This document shows positions 18,401-27,518 of a stretch of DNA of 64,000 nucleotides, one piece after another (the first letter of the stretch is position 1; each line of letters opens with the position of its first letter). The stretch comes from Pseudomonas fluorescens Q2-87 (GTDB lineage: Bacteria; Pseudomonadota; Gammaproteobacteria; Pseudomonadales; Pseudomonadaceae). The DNA lies in the NCBI RefSeq assembly GCF_000281895.1, contig NZ_CM001558.1, positions 3,600,556 to 3,664,555 on the forward strand, in the 5' to 3' direction. A program made the position numbers and the translations under genes. The notes beneath the pieces are model-generated. The model did no database searches and was not told the origin of the DNA. It saw only the letters and a program-made list of their open reading frames with translations.

Positions 18401-21400
18401 CGCAAGGCGCAACTCAAGTTCACCCCGAAACATTTCTTCGCACACCCCACCATTGCACGACTGGCGGCCACGCTGGAGTCGCCACTCCGGGATCTGGAAG
18501 CGCAATTGCTCGGGCTCTGGACCGAGGTGCTGCAACGCCCTGACCTGAGCCGGGACGATGATTTCTTCGCTGTCGGTGGAGACTCGATCATCGCCCTGCA
18601 GTTGATTGCAAAGGCGCGTAAGCAAGGCCTGCGATTCAGCCCGAAAGAGCTTTTCGCCCACCCACGTATCGAAGCGCTGGCCAGCCTGCTCAGTCGCCGC
18701 GAACAGCCATTGGCCGCTGCGGCCCCTCAAGTGCCGGCAAAAAAACCACCGGCAGTATTCGCCCTCAGCCCAGTCGAGCGCAAAGCCCTCGACGTCCTGG
18801 CCGGGACCGAGCTGGAAGATGCCTATCCCTTGTCGCCGCTGCAAAAAGGGTTGCTGTTCCATAGCCTGCTGGAAGATGGCAACGGCGTTTATGTCAATCA
18901 GCTGCAAGCCGAGTTGCAAGGCCCGCTGGACCCCGAGCGCTACCTGGCGGCATGGCGCGATACCTTCGCCGCGCATCCGCTGATGCGGACCGGGATCCTC
19001 TGGCAAGGCCTGGAGGAACCGCTACAAGGGGTTTATCGCGACCTGCACTTGCCGGTACGACAACTGGACTGGAGCACCCTCGACGAACCCCAGCGCCAGC
19101 AGGCCATGGCCGATTATTGCCAGGCCGACCGTGCCCTGGGCTTCGATCCGCAGCGCCCGCCCTTGCAGCGCATCGCCCTCATCCGGCTCGACGAACGCCG
19201 CACCTGGCTGGTGTGGAGCCGCCATCACCTGATCGCCGATGGCTGGAGTTCGGTGATGTTGATGGAAGAAATACTTGCCCGCTACAACGGCCTGGCGGTC
19301 ATCCGTCGCCCACCTTATCGTGACTACATCGACTGGCTTGCCGCGCAACCGGACACACAGAGCCAGGCTTACTGGCAGCAGCGCCTGGCAGGCTTCGAAG
19401 GTGCCGGCTCTCTGCCCGCCCTGGCCGTCGCCGAAAGCGCGGCGACCGCGCAGTACTACACCGCCGGCCTGCAACTGGACGAAGCCCAGACCACCCGGCT
19501 GAACGCACTGGGGAAAAACAACCGGGTCACCCTCAATACGCTGATACAAGCGGCCTGGGGCCTGCTGCTGGCGCGCCATAACAACCAGCCGGATGTCATG
19601 TTCGGTGTCACCAGCAGCGGACGGCCGGGCGACCTGCCGGACGCCGGGCAGATGCTCGGCGTGTTCATCAACACGCTGCCGCTGCGTTTGCAGGTCGACT
19701 CCGGGTTGACCTTGGGCGACTACCTGCATCAGGTCCAGGCGATCAGCGTCGCCATGCGCGAGCATGAGCAAACGCCACTGGCTGAAATCCTCCAGCAGCA
19801 CCCACGGGGCGCTGGGCTGTTCGATACATTGCTGGTGTTCCAGAACCTGCCGGCCCTGGGCGAACGGCAACTGCAATCGGGCGATTTGACGTTCAAGGTC
19901 ATGGATAACCTTGAACAGACCAGCTACGGCCTCACGGTCGAAGCCTTGCCCGGGCGCCGCCTGGAGGTGCTTTTCAGTGCCGACGCCCGACGCCTGCCGG
20001 TCGAATCGCTGCAGGCGCTGATCAATGATCTGCATCGGCTCCTGCTCGCCATGGACAGCGCACCGGACATCCGTCTCGAACAGTTGTCGATCCTGACCAC
20101 GGACGAGCGTGCCCGCCTGCTTGACTGGGGAACCCATCGGGCCGACTACAGCCTTGACGACACCTGGGAGCAACGGGTGGCCATGCAAGTCGCCCTCCAC
20201 TCCGAGCGCTTGGTTGCACGTTGTGCTGATCAGTGCCTGACCTATGCCCAACTCTGGCAACGCTCGGAAGTCCTGGCTCGCGGCCTTCAGGCATTGGGCG
20301 CACAACCTGACCAGCCGATTGCCTTGCTCGCCGACCGGGGCCTCGACTGGTTGTGCCTGATGGTCGCGACCCTGCGTGCAGGCTATGCCTGGCTAGCGCT
20401 GGAACCGTCCCAGCCGCCGGCACGCTGGCAGCAGGTGCTGGCGCGGCTACAGCAGCCTTTGGTGATCAGCACCCCCGATTACGCAGAGCGCCTGATCTCG
20501 GTCTACCAAGGCAAGCACGCCTCGCCAGGCGACCTGGTGGAAATGAGCAGCCTCGGGCGTCTGCCGCACCAAGCGGCACGTCAGGACCAACTGGCCTATG
20601 TGCTGTTCACCTCGGGCTCCACCGGTCAGCCCAAAGGCGTGATGGTCACGCGCGCCGGCATGCTCAACAACATGCTGGCCAAGCTGGAACCCCTGGGTCT
20701 GAACCAGAACGATGTGATTGCCCAGACCGCACCGGCCTGCTTTGACATTTCTGTCTGGCAAGCACTCACCGCCCCGTTGTTCGGCGCTTGCGTGGAGATC
20801 ATCGGCGACAGCGTCGTACGCGATCCCCAGGCATTGCTCCAAGTCCTTCGTACGCGCCAGGTCAGCCTGTTCGAGCCGGTCCCGGCGTTGTTGCAGGCGA
20901 TGCTGGAAAGCCAGGCCGACCAACCGGTGCCATTGCCGGATTTGCGCTGGGTACTGCCCACCGGCGAAGCCCTGCCGGTGGCAACCACGCAGCAATGGTT
21001 CAGCCATTACCCGCACATTCCCCTGATGAACGCCTACGGTCCGGCAGAGTGTTCGGATGACGTGGCCTTCCAGCCCTTGCGCACCGCACCCGATCAAGGC
21101 ACCAGCGTCGCGATCGGCCGGCCCACGGCCAATGCCGAACTGTACGTTCTGGGCCACGACCTGCAACCACTGCCCAGCGGCGTCGTCGGAGAGTTGGCCA
21201 TCGGCGGCATCGGCGTCAGTCGCGGCTATCTGGCGGACCCGTCGCGCACCGCCGCCAGCTTCATTCCCAACCCGTTCGGCGAGGCCGGCAGTCGTCTTTA
21301 CCTGAGCGGCGATCTGGCGCGCTGGGGCGATGACGGCGTGTTGCAGTATTTCGGACGCAAGGATTTCCAGCTCAAGCTGCGCGGCTTCCGCATCGAACCT

Positions 21401-24376
21401 GGGGAAATCGAAGCGCATCTGGAACGTCACCCGGACATCCTTCGCGCCATGGTCAGCCTGCAACGGCTGGGCAGCAGCGAGATGCTGGTGGGCTACTGGC
21501 AGGGTCGTCACGGACACGCACTCACCGATGCCGCGCTGACGCAGTTCGTCCTGGAGGGTTTACCCGCTTACATGGTGCCCTCCCTGTGGGTGCAGATGGA
21601 CAGCTGGCCACAGAACGCCAACGGCAAAATCGATCGCAAGGCCTTGCCGGCCCCCACGCTGCACAACGCCGAGATCGATCCCCCGCGCAGCGCCAACGAA
21701 CACTTGCTGGCCGAGCTATGGGCGACGTTGCTGCCGCCCCAGGCGCTGGGACGCAACAGTCACTTCTTTGAAGCCGGTGGGCATTCACTCCTGGCGACCC
21801 GCCTGATCGCCCGCATTCGCCAACGTTGCGGCCTGGAACTGGCGCTGCGCAGTGTTTTCGATGCGCCGCTGCTGTGGCAACAGGCGCGGTGCCTGGACGT
21901 TCTCTCGACTCAACCGGCCAAGACCGCCAGCGCGCCCGAGCTGCGACCCATCGAGCGCCAGCAACACATGTCCCTGTCCCTGAGCCAACACCGCCTGTGG
22001 ATGATCGATCGCCTGCATGGGCCATCCGCGGCCTACAACATGGCCGCCACCCTCAGCCTGCAAGGTTCACTGGACATCAGCGTCCTGCGCGCCACGTTCA
22101 ATGTGCTGTTGAACCGTCACGAGGTCCTGCGCACCGCCTACTCGGACATCAATGGCGAACCGGTTTCGCTGATCGCAGCGCACCTCGACATGGAGCTGCC
22201 GCTGCGCGATGTCTCCCACCTCGACGCCGAACAACGCCAAGCTGTGGCTGATCAGGAGAGCCTGGACAACTTGCGCCTTCCCTTCGATCTGGCACAGGCA
22301 CCCTTGATCCGGGCGCGAGTACTCAAGCTCGACGAGCGTCAGCATCTGTTATTCCTGAGCTTGCACCATATGGTCGCCGACGGCTGGTCGGTCGGCGTAC
22401 TGATCAATGAACTGAGCCATGTCTATACCGCGCTCCATACCGGCACCCGTGCGCAACTGATGCCGTTGCCCGTGCAATACGCCGACTATGCACACTGGCA
22501 GCGTGAGTGCCTGCAAGGTCCAGGCCTCGATAAAGCAGTGGGCTTCTGGCAGCAGCAATTGCGCGGAGCGCCACAGGTCCTCGCGCTGCCGACCGATTGG
22601 CCGCGCCCGGCCCAAGCCGATGCGCGGGGCGCCGCCAAGGCCCTGGAAATACCCGCGCCGCTGCTGGCACGCCTCGAGGCACTGGCACTGGTCGAAGGGG
22701 TCACCCTGTATATGGTGCTGCTCAGCACTTTCGAAATGCTGCTGCATCAGGTGACGGGCAATGATGAGTTGTTGCTGGGCACCGACGTCGCCGGTCGCGA
22801 CAACGCCAACCTGGAAGGTCTGATCGGCTTCTTCGTCAATGTCCTGCCGCTGCGCTCGCGTCGAACCGGTGACCAGCGCTTCAGGGATTTCCTGGCCCGT
22901 ACCCGGGATACCTGCCTGCAAGCCTTCGAACATCAGGCGCTGCCGTTCGACCGTATTGTCGAAGCCTTGCAAGTGCCTCGCGAACGCAGCCGCAACCCGT
23001 TGGTGCAAGCCTTGTTCGTCCTGCAGAACACGCCCCCGGCCGACTTTGCCATTCCCGGTCTGGAGGTGCGCGTGCAGCCACCGGCGGAGCGCACCAGCAA
23101 GTTCGACATGGCGTTGTTCCTCGAGCGCCAGGGCGATGTCATGCGCGGTGATTGGGTCTACGCCCGCGCACTGTTCAAGGGCGAACGTATCGAGGCCTTG
23201 ATCAGCGCCTGGCTGAGCCTGCTGCAACAGGTCGTCGAGCAACCCCACGCCGCGCTTGCTCATTTCACCCTCACATTGCCCTCTGTGGAGTCGTCCGCCT
23301 TGGCTCATTCGCCCGTGCCGTCGAGCAAGCTCGACAAACTGAAAAAAATGCCGACCCGCGCCACGGCGGCGCCCAAGCCGCTGATCCGCACCGCGCCATT
23401 ACTGCCGGGACAGGAATTTCCCTTCATGATCGAACCCTGCGTACCCGACCTGGATCCGGTGGGATGGGCACAAGGCTCGCGGGACCTCATCGACACCCTG
23501 CTGTGCAAGCACGCCGGGCTCCTGTTTCGCGGCTTTGCCCTGGACGACGCCAAGGCCTTCGAAGCGTTCGCCGAGGCCATCCACCCTGGCCTGTTCGGCG
23601 GCTATGGCGACCTGCCGAAGAAGGAAGGCGGACGCAATATCTACCGGTCCACGCCTTATCCGGAGCGGGAGATGATCCTGTTCCATAACGAGAGCTCGCA
23701 TTTGCCCCGCTCTCCGCGCAAACAATGGTTTTTTTGTGAACAGCCTTCGCCTGTAGGGGGCGCGACGCCTATCGTCGACTGCCGCGAACTGTACCGCCGC
23801 TTGCCGACCGCACTGGCCGAAAGATTCGAAAGCAAAGGGCTGCTTTACGTGCGCACGTTCACCGAGCGCCTCGATGTCAGCTGGCGAGCGTTTTTCAAGA
23901 CCGAGAACCGCGACGAGGTCGAGGCCCTGTGCCGGGCCAGCGGCACCGAGTTCAGCTGGTTGGCCAATGATGAGCTGCAAACCCGTACCCGTTGCCCGGC
24001 TGTGATCCGTCACCCCTTGAGCGGCGAGCGCAGCTTCTTCAACCAGATTCAATTGCACCACACCTTTTGCCTGGATCCTCAGGTACGCGAAGACTTGCTG
24101 CGGATGGTCGGGCCGGAACGTATGCCGCGCCAAGTGTATTTCGGTGATGGCAGCCCCATCGACCCTGAAACGATGGCGCTGATAGGTCGCCTCTACGAAG
24201 CCTGCGCGGTGCGTTTCGACTGGCAACGGGGCGATGTGATCATGCTCGATAACTTGCTGGCCGCCCACGCCCGTGACCCCTTCGAGGGCCCGCGAAAAAT
24301 TGTCGTCGCCATGGGCGATCTGCATGAGCCGGCCCGCCTGGCCGGTCACAACAACGCAATGGAACTGCAGGATTGA
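15440..24376 (+). CDS. Siderophore NRPS 1: C-A(Asp)-T-T-C-A(Dab)-T-C-hydroxylase
   Basis: A 2978-residue synthetase. Approximate domains: C1 (HHISGDF at 134), A1 (YTSGSTG 582, NHYGPTE 721), T1 (LGGDS 973), T2 (VGGDS 1045), C2 (HHLIADG 1261), A2 (FTSGSTG 1720, NAYGPAE 1864), T3 (AGGHS 2112), C3 (HHMVADG 2309) and a C-terminal TauD/SyrP domain from about 2650 (HNE at 2748). Pocket residues read by eye are D-L-T-K-V-G-H-V-G for A1, matching the Asp signature, and D-I-W-E-L-T-A-D-D for A2, the pseudomonad Dab type. Oddities: tandem carriers after A1; C2 starts like a D-residue-accepting domain although no epimerase is present; the fused hydroxylase is followed on the next protein by its likely interface domain. 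C1 may accept an acyl starter; no loading enzyme is seen. Confidence 0.9.
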   Translation: MTSTLLQPASPGQQALWQFHQLNPSSHAYNMVAARELRADLDAAALCAAFARIVEHCETLHCGYREVEGQLWMSRPEQIRVNATWECLDDLDTAGVKAWIEQHADQPFDLASADICRLRLLRNQGRLYLCMAAHHISGDFLSVEWMLKLTFAAYHAQTTGEPLTLPEPGLYFEWLNDHRGMLEESKIAALASYWQGQLSGAPSALELTPDRPRSRTPNYEGDEFECLLDERQSSHLRTMADAHDVSLFVLLAGLFQVFLHRCSDQDDFLIGTPTMDRHKAKYKNLMGFTLNSLPLRARFEHNPTLADCLRDVAQQMREGLRHRRYPSVRMQEHLGNGPLFRCMLTYMPSRRDDQFGEYSVQEHLFTQRGAANDLNLRWQDDGVQLLAQWRFRTDLFDARRIARLAEDFVWFAGQAQQFPNVRVSDLPACPPSAASSCQGPNSQPAFATAVEAFEHQVRTHPDRIALSDANGSLTYAQLDQAAQALAQQLRSAGTGPGQIVALALPRGRALMTAMLASWKLGAAYLCLDPALPESRRQQLLDDSAASVLIGPDQTLRCLTQGTGSAAISPRSAHPRQLAYLIYTSGSTGTPKAVGVTQGNLIHYVDGVMRSLALSEGASLTALASVAADLGYTAWFGALLTGRTLRLIDEQLAADPEELAQSLAAAPVDCLKIVPSHLNALLAVAAPERLLPRQCLVLGGEGLDLTLVKRLQALLPSCRIINHYGPTETTVGCLTQPVTGAEESLSGFAPIGSPLANVDVHVLDRYLHPMPLGNAGELYIGGPGVADGYLGQPGLTAQRFIPNPFSGAGERLYRTGDRARLLPSGAVEFLGRIDDQVKIRGFRVEPGEIEACLKACDGVREAVVVARTLGDQEATKLIAYLVPDSGLDREQLRRQLAEQLPEPMLPSLYVELSELPRLANGKVDRHNLPSPQQSPRQDTLEVAPRDPVEALLMTLWCEVLGKPSLSIHDDFFALGGDSILALQLIAGARKAQLKFTPKHFFAHPTIARLAATLESPLRDLEAQLLGLWTEVLQRPDLSRDDDFFAVGGDSIIALQLIAKARKQGLRFSPKELFAHPRIEALASLLSRREQPLAAAAPQVPAKKPPAVFALSPVERKALDVLAGTELEDAYPLSPLQKGLLFHSLLEDGNGVYVNQLQAELQGPLDPERYLAAWRDTFAAHPLMRTGILWQGLEEPLQGVYRDLHLPVRQLDWSTLDEPQRQQAMADYCQADRALGFDPQRPPLQRIALIRLDERRTWLVWSRHHLIADGWSSVMLMEEILARYNGLAVIRRPPYRDYIDWLAAQPDTQSQAYWQQRLAGFEGAGSLPALAVAESAATAQYYTAGLQLDEAQTTRLNALGKNNRVTLNTLIQAAWGLLLARHNNQPDVMFGVTSSGRPGDLPDAGQMLGVFINTLPLRLQVDSGLTLGDYLHQVQAISVAMREHEQTPLAEILQQHPRGAGLFDTLLVFQNLPALGERQLQSGDLTFKVMDNLEQTSYGLTVEALPGRRLEVLFSADARRLPVESLQALINDLHRLLLAMDSAPDIRLEQLSILTTDERARLLDWGTHRADYSLDDTWEQRVAMQVALHSERLVARCADQCLTYAQLWQRSEVLARGLQALGAQPDQPIALLADRGLDWLCLMVATLRAGYAWLALEPSQPPARWQQVLARLQQPLVISTPDYAERLISVYQGKHASPGDLVEMSSLGRLPHQAARQDQLAYVLFTSGSTGQPKGVMVTRAGMLNNMLAKLEPLGLNQNDVIAQTAPACFDISVWQALTAPLFGACVEIIGDSVVRDPQALLQVLRTRQVSLFEPVPALLQAMLESQADQPVPLPDLRWVLPTGEALPVATTQQWFSHYPHIPLMNAYGPAECSDDVAFQPLRTAPDQGTSVAIGRPTANAELYVLGHDLQPLPSGVVGELAIGGIGVSRGYLADPSRTAASFIPNPFGEAGSRLYLSGDLARWGDDGVLQYFGRKDFQLKLRGFRIEPGEIEAHLERHPDILRAMVSLQRLGSSEMLVGYWQGRHGHALTDAALTQFVLEGLPAYMVPSLWVQMDSWPQNANGKIDRKALPAPTLHNAEIDPPRSANEHLLAELWATLLPPQALGRNSHFFEAGGHSLLATRLIARIRQRCGLELALRSVFDAPLLWQQARCLDVLSTQPAKTASAPELRPIERQQHMSLSLSQHRLWMIDRLHGPSAAYNMAATLSLQGSLDISVLRATFNVLLNRHEVLRTAYSDINGEPVSLIAAHLDMELPLRDVSHLDAEQRQAVADQESLDNLRLPFDLAQAPLIRARVLKLDERQHLLFLSLHHMVADGWSVGVLINELSHVYTALHTGTRAQLMPLPVQYADYAHWQRECLQGPGLDKAVGFWQQQLRGAPQVLALPTDWPRPAQADARGAAKALEIPAPLLARLEALALVEGVTLYMVLLSTFEMLLHQVTGNDELLLGTDVAGRDNANLEGLIGFFVNVLPLRSRRTGDQRFRDFLARTRDTCLQAFEHQALPFDRIVEALQVPRERSRNPLVQALFVLQNTPPADFAIPGLEVRVQPPAERTSKFDMALFLERQGDVMRGDWVYARALFKGERIEALISAWLSLLQQVVEQPHAALAHFTLTLPSVESSALAHSPVPSSKLDKLKKMPTRATAAPKPLIRTAPLLPGQEFPFMIEPCVPDLDPVGWAQGSRDLIDTLLCKHAGLLFRGFALDDAKAFEAFAEAIHPGLFGGYGDLPKKEGGRNIYRSTPYPEREMILFHNESSHLPRSPRKQWFFCEQPSPVGGATPIVDCRELYRRLPTALAERFESKGLLYVRTFTERLDVSWRAFFKTENRDEVEALCRASGTEFSWLANDELQTRTRCPAVIRHPLSGERSFFNQIQLHHTFCLDPQVREDLLRMVGPERMPRQVYFGDGSPIDPETMALIGRLYEACAVRFDWQRGDVIMLDNLLAAHARDPFEGPRKIVVAMGDLHEPARLAGHNNAMELQD

Positions 24377-24384
24377 CCCCCACC

Positions 24385-27300
24385 ATGAGCCATAACCTGA
24401 AAACGCATCACGACCTGCCCCTCAGTGCGGAGCAGTCCGTCGCCCTGCAAAGCGGCCGCCCGTTCGTGCATTTGGGCATGACCCTTGAGGGCGCGCTGCA
24501 CCCCGGGCAACTGCATGAAGCATTGCTGAAGGTGATCGAACGTCATACCAGCCTGCACACGGCGCTACGCCCCTCGAATTTGTATCGAAGCCTGCGCCAG
24601 CATGTCGTGGCGCCAACGCTGCAATGGCATGTGCTGGAGGCCGGCGTGTCCGACGCCGAGCAGCAAAGTGCTGCGCTGTTGCAAGCGCCGTTTGCCATCG
24701 AAACCGGCTGCCTGGTTCGAGGCGTCCTGCGTCAACTGGCACCGGCCCAGTGGCGCCTCGATCTGCTGGTCGCGGCGTGTGCCGGTGACCGGCTCAGCCT
24801 GCAGAACCTGTTCAGTGAATTGACCGAACTCTATGCGCGCCCCGCGGCCGTGCTGGAGGAAGCATTCCAGTATTCGCAGTACGTGGAATGGCGCAACGAC
24901 CTTGATGCCGATGACGAAGCCCTCGACGGTCGCGCCTACTGGGCCGCGCTGGCGCTTGCGGACACCCCGCCAATGCAGCTGGGATCGCATCACGAACCGA
25001 CGGGGCAGCGTGGCCTGTCGTCGGTCTCCCAACGCCTGCCCGTCGAGTTGCATCAGGCGCTACAGCAACTTGCCGACCGGTGCCAGCAACCGCTGGGGAC
25101 CGTGCTGCAAGCGGCGTGGTGGTTGCTGTTGGCCCGTGTGGGCGGGCATCGCGTCTACACGGCTGGCTGGCAGCAGGATTGCCGTGTCGAGTACGAGGCC
25201 CTGACCAACGGAATCGGCGTGTATGAAAAAATCCTGCCGCTGGTGCTCGCCCCGGACCTGAACGGCACGTTCGAGCAGTGGCTGCAAAGCCTGGCCAGTC
25301 AACTCAACGAACATGTTCAACAACAGGAATACTGGAACGTCGCCGACACGACCCACACCCTTTATCGCAAAATCGGTTTCAACCTGGCCCGCCATTGCCA
25401 GGACGTCGACATCGCTGGCCTGCGCTGGCACGTTGATACGCTGCCGGGTGTCGCCCCATGCTTCGAGCTGGCCCTGCAAGTCGTGCTGGATGAGCACGGT
25501 CCCGGGCTGACCATCAGCATCCAGGCACCGGGGGCGCACTATGACGACGAAGTGCTGCAATGCCTGCTGGACCAATACGCCTGCCTGCTGCAAAGCCTGC
25601 CCGTAGGGCCCGACAGTCGCGCCCTGATCGAGCTGCCATTGAGCAACGCCGAGCATCAGGCCCGCCAATTACAACTGTGCGGCCCTCGCCGGGACTTCGG
25701 TTCACAGGCCTTGCCTCAGCGGCTGCATCACTGGGCGCATACCACGCCGGATGCGCCGGCCTTGCAGGTCGGCGACCACACCTTGAGCTATCGCCAGCTG
25801 CACGAACAGGTCGAACAGTTGGCCGGGGCCTTGTGCGCCCGAGGCGTTGGCCGTGAATCGAAAGTGGCTTTGCTGCTGCCCCGCTCGGCAGACCTGCTGC
25901 TGGGTCTGTTCGCGGTGCTGCGCGCCGGTGCCGCCTACATCCCTCTGGACCCGTCCTGGCCGGCCGCTCGCCAGGAAAAAATCCTCGCCGATGCGCAGCC
26001 ACAGCTGCTCATTGGTTCAGCCCAGGACGTGAGCATTGCCGAGCTGCAAAACTCGGCGGTGGTCGCCTTGCCTTCGATCGACAGTATCGCGCTCAACGAC
26101 GCGGCTTACCTGCTCTACACCTCTGGCACCAGCGGTGAACCCAAAGGCGTCGTCATTGAACACGGTCATTTGCTCAATTACGTCGCCGCGGTCAGCGAAG
26201 CACTGGACCTGGCCCATTGCAAACGCTTCGCGCTGATTTCCTCGGTGGCCGCAGACCTGGGCAATACCACGCTGTACGGCGCGCTGTGGAAGGGTGCGTG
26301 CATGGTGCTGGCCAGTGACGAAGCCAGCCGCGATGCCAGCGCATTCGCACGGTTTGTTCGCGATCAACGGATCGACTGCCTGAAGATCGTTCCGTCGCAT
26401 CTGGCGGCACTGCTCGAAGACCACGCCAGTGCCTTGCCGGATGTTGTGATACTGGGCGGCGAACCGTGCCCGGGGGCATTGCGCCAACGCATCCAGCAAG
26501 TAGCCCCACATAGTCGGGTACACAATCACTATGGTCCGACCGAAACCACCGTGGGCGTGCTGTTCAGCCTCAGCCAGGCGTTCGACAGCGCCGCGCCGCT
26601 GGCCCTGGAACAGGCATTGGCCAACACGTGCGCCTATGTCCTGGAGCAAACCCCGTCCGGCCTGCAACCAGCACCGTTGGGCGCCTTGGGCGAGGTGTAC
26701 CTGGGGGGCTCGCAAGTCAGTCGGGGTTATCTGAACCGAGCGTCAGACGCGTTTATCGACGACCCCTTCAAGCCGGGCCAACGCCTTTATCGCACGGGAG
26801 ACCTGGCACGGTTGTCACCCCACGGGCGCCTGCACCTGGCCGGACGCAGCGACCAGCAGATCAAGATTCGCGGCTTTCGCGTCGAGCCCGGGGAGTTGGA
26901 GGCGGCGCTCTTGAAGCTGGCCGGCGTCAACCAGGCGGTGGTGCATTTCACCGCTGGCCAGTTGCTCGCCTACGCCGTCAGCCACCGTAAAAGCGCTGAC
27001 TTGCTCGCCGAGTTGCGTACCTCGCTACCCGATTACCTGATCCCTTCGCAACTGCTGCGCGTACCGGCACTGCCGCGCCTGGCCAACGGCAAGATCGACT
27101 ACGCCGCGCTGCCCAGCCCCGACAGCCTGGCGGAGCATCGGGTGGCGCTGGCGCCACGGGATGCGCTCGAAGCCCTGCTGGCAGACCTTTACCGGGAACT
27201 GCTGGAACGCGACAGCCTGAGCATCACCGACAGCCTGTTCGATCTGGGCGGCCATTCGCTGATGGTCATCAAACTCTGCACGCGCCTGCGCAGCCTGTTG

Positions 27301-27495
27301 CAGCTGGAAGTACCGCCGGGGCTGGTGTTCGACAACCCGAGCGTCGAGACGCTGGCCCAAGCGTTGCGCGACCAGGAAAACCAGCCGGGAAGACTGGTGA
27401 AAATTGCCGAGCTGCGTCGCACGCTGGCCGCGATGTCGCCCGAGGAGCGCGCTGCCTTGCAGGCCCGCGCCAAAACCTCCAGCCCTTCTGTCTGA
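24385..27495 (+). CDS. Siderophore NRPS 2: interface-like domain-A(Asp)-T
   Basis: About 1036 residues from ATG 24385; an upstream TTG overlaps the previous stop. The N-terminal condensation-superfamily domain has AACAGDR where HHxxxDG should be (near residue 131), so it lacks both catalytic histidines. The A domain (YTSGTSG 576, NHYGPTE 713) reads D-L-T-K-I-G-H-V-G, again Asp. One T domain (LGGHS 955) and a helical tail follow. A histidine-less C-like domain before an Asp module is what is described for the interface domain that docks a beta-hydroxylase. The hydroxylase fused to the end of NRPS 1 is immediately upstream, so the two proteins together rebuild a C-hydroxylase-interface-A-T unit making beta-hydroxyaspartate. 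Confidence 0.9.
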   Translation: MSHNLKTHHDLPLSAEQSVALQSGRPFVHLGMTLEGALHPGQLHEALLKVIERHTSLHTALRPSNLYRSLRQHVVAPTLQWHVLEAGVSDAEQQSAALLQAPFAIETGCLVRGVLRQLAPAQWRLDLLVAACAGDRLSLQNLFSELTELYARPAAVLEEAFQYSQYVEWRNDLDADDEALDGRAYWAALALADTPPMQLGSHHEPTGQRGLSSVSQRLPVELHQALQQLADRCQQPLGTVLQAAWWLLLARVGGHRVYTAGWQQDCRVEYEALTNGIGVYEKILPLVLAPDLNGTFEQWLQSLASQLNEHVQQQEYWNVADTTHTLYRKIGFNLARHCQDVDIAGLRWHVDTLPGVAPCFELALQVVLDEHGPGLTISIQAPGAHYDDEVLQCLLDQYACLLQSLPVGPDSRALIELPLSNAEHQARQLQLCGPRRDFGSQALPQRLHHWAHTTPDAPALQVGDHTLSYRQLHEQVEQLAGALCARGVGRESKVALLLPRSADLLLGLFAVLRAGAAYIPLDPSWPAARQEKILADAQPQLLIGSAQDVSIAELQNSAVVALPSIDSIALNDAAYLLYTSGTSGEPKGVVIEHGHLLNYVAAVSEALDLAHCKRFALISSVAADLGNTTLYGALWKGACMVLASDEASRDASAFARFVRDQRIDCLKIVPSHLAALLEDHASALPDVVILGGEPCPGALRQRIQQVAPHSRVHNHYGPTETTVGVLFSLSQAFDSAAPLALEQALANTCAYVLEQTPSGLQPAPLGALGEVYLGGSQVSRGYLNRASDAFIDDPFKPGQRLYRTGDLARLSPHGRLHLAGRSDQQIKIRGFRVEPGELEAALLKLAGVNQAVVHFTAGQLLAYAVSHRKSADLLAELRTSLPDYLIPSQLLRVPALPRLANGKIDYAALPSPDSLAEHRVALAPRDALEALLADLYRELLERDSLSITDSLFDLGGHSLMVIKLCTRLRSLLQLEVPPGLVFDNPSVETLAQALRDQENQPGRLVKIAELRRTLAAMSPEERAALQARAKTSSPSV

Positions 27496-27518
27496 CGCCC
27501 CCAGGACGCAATCACGCT

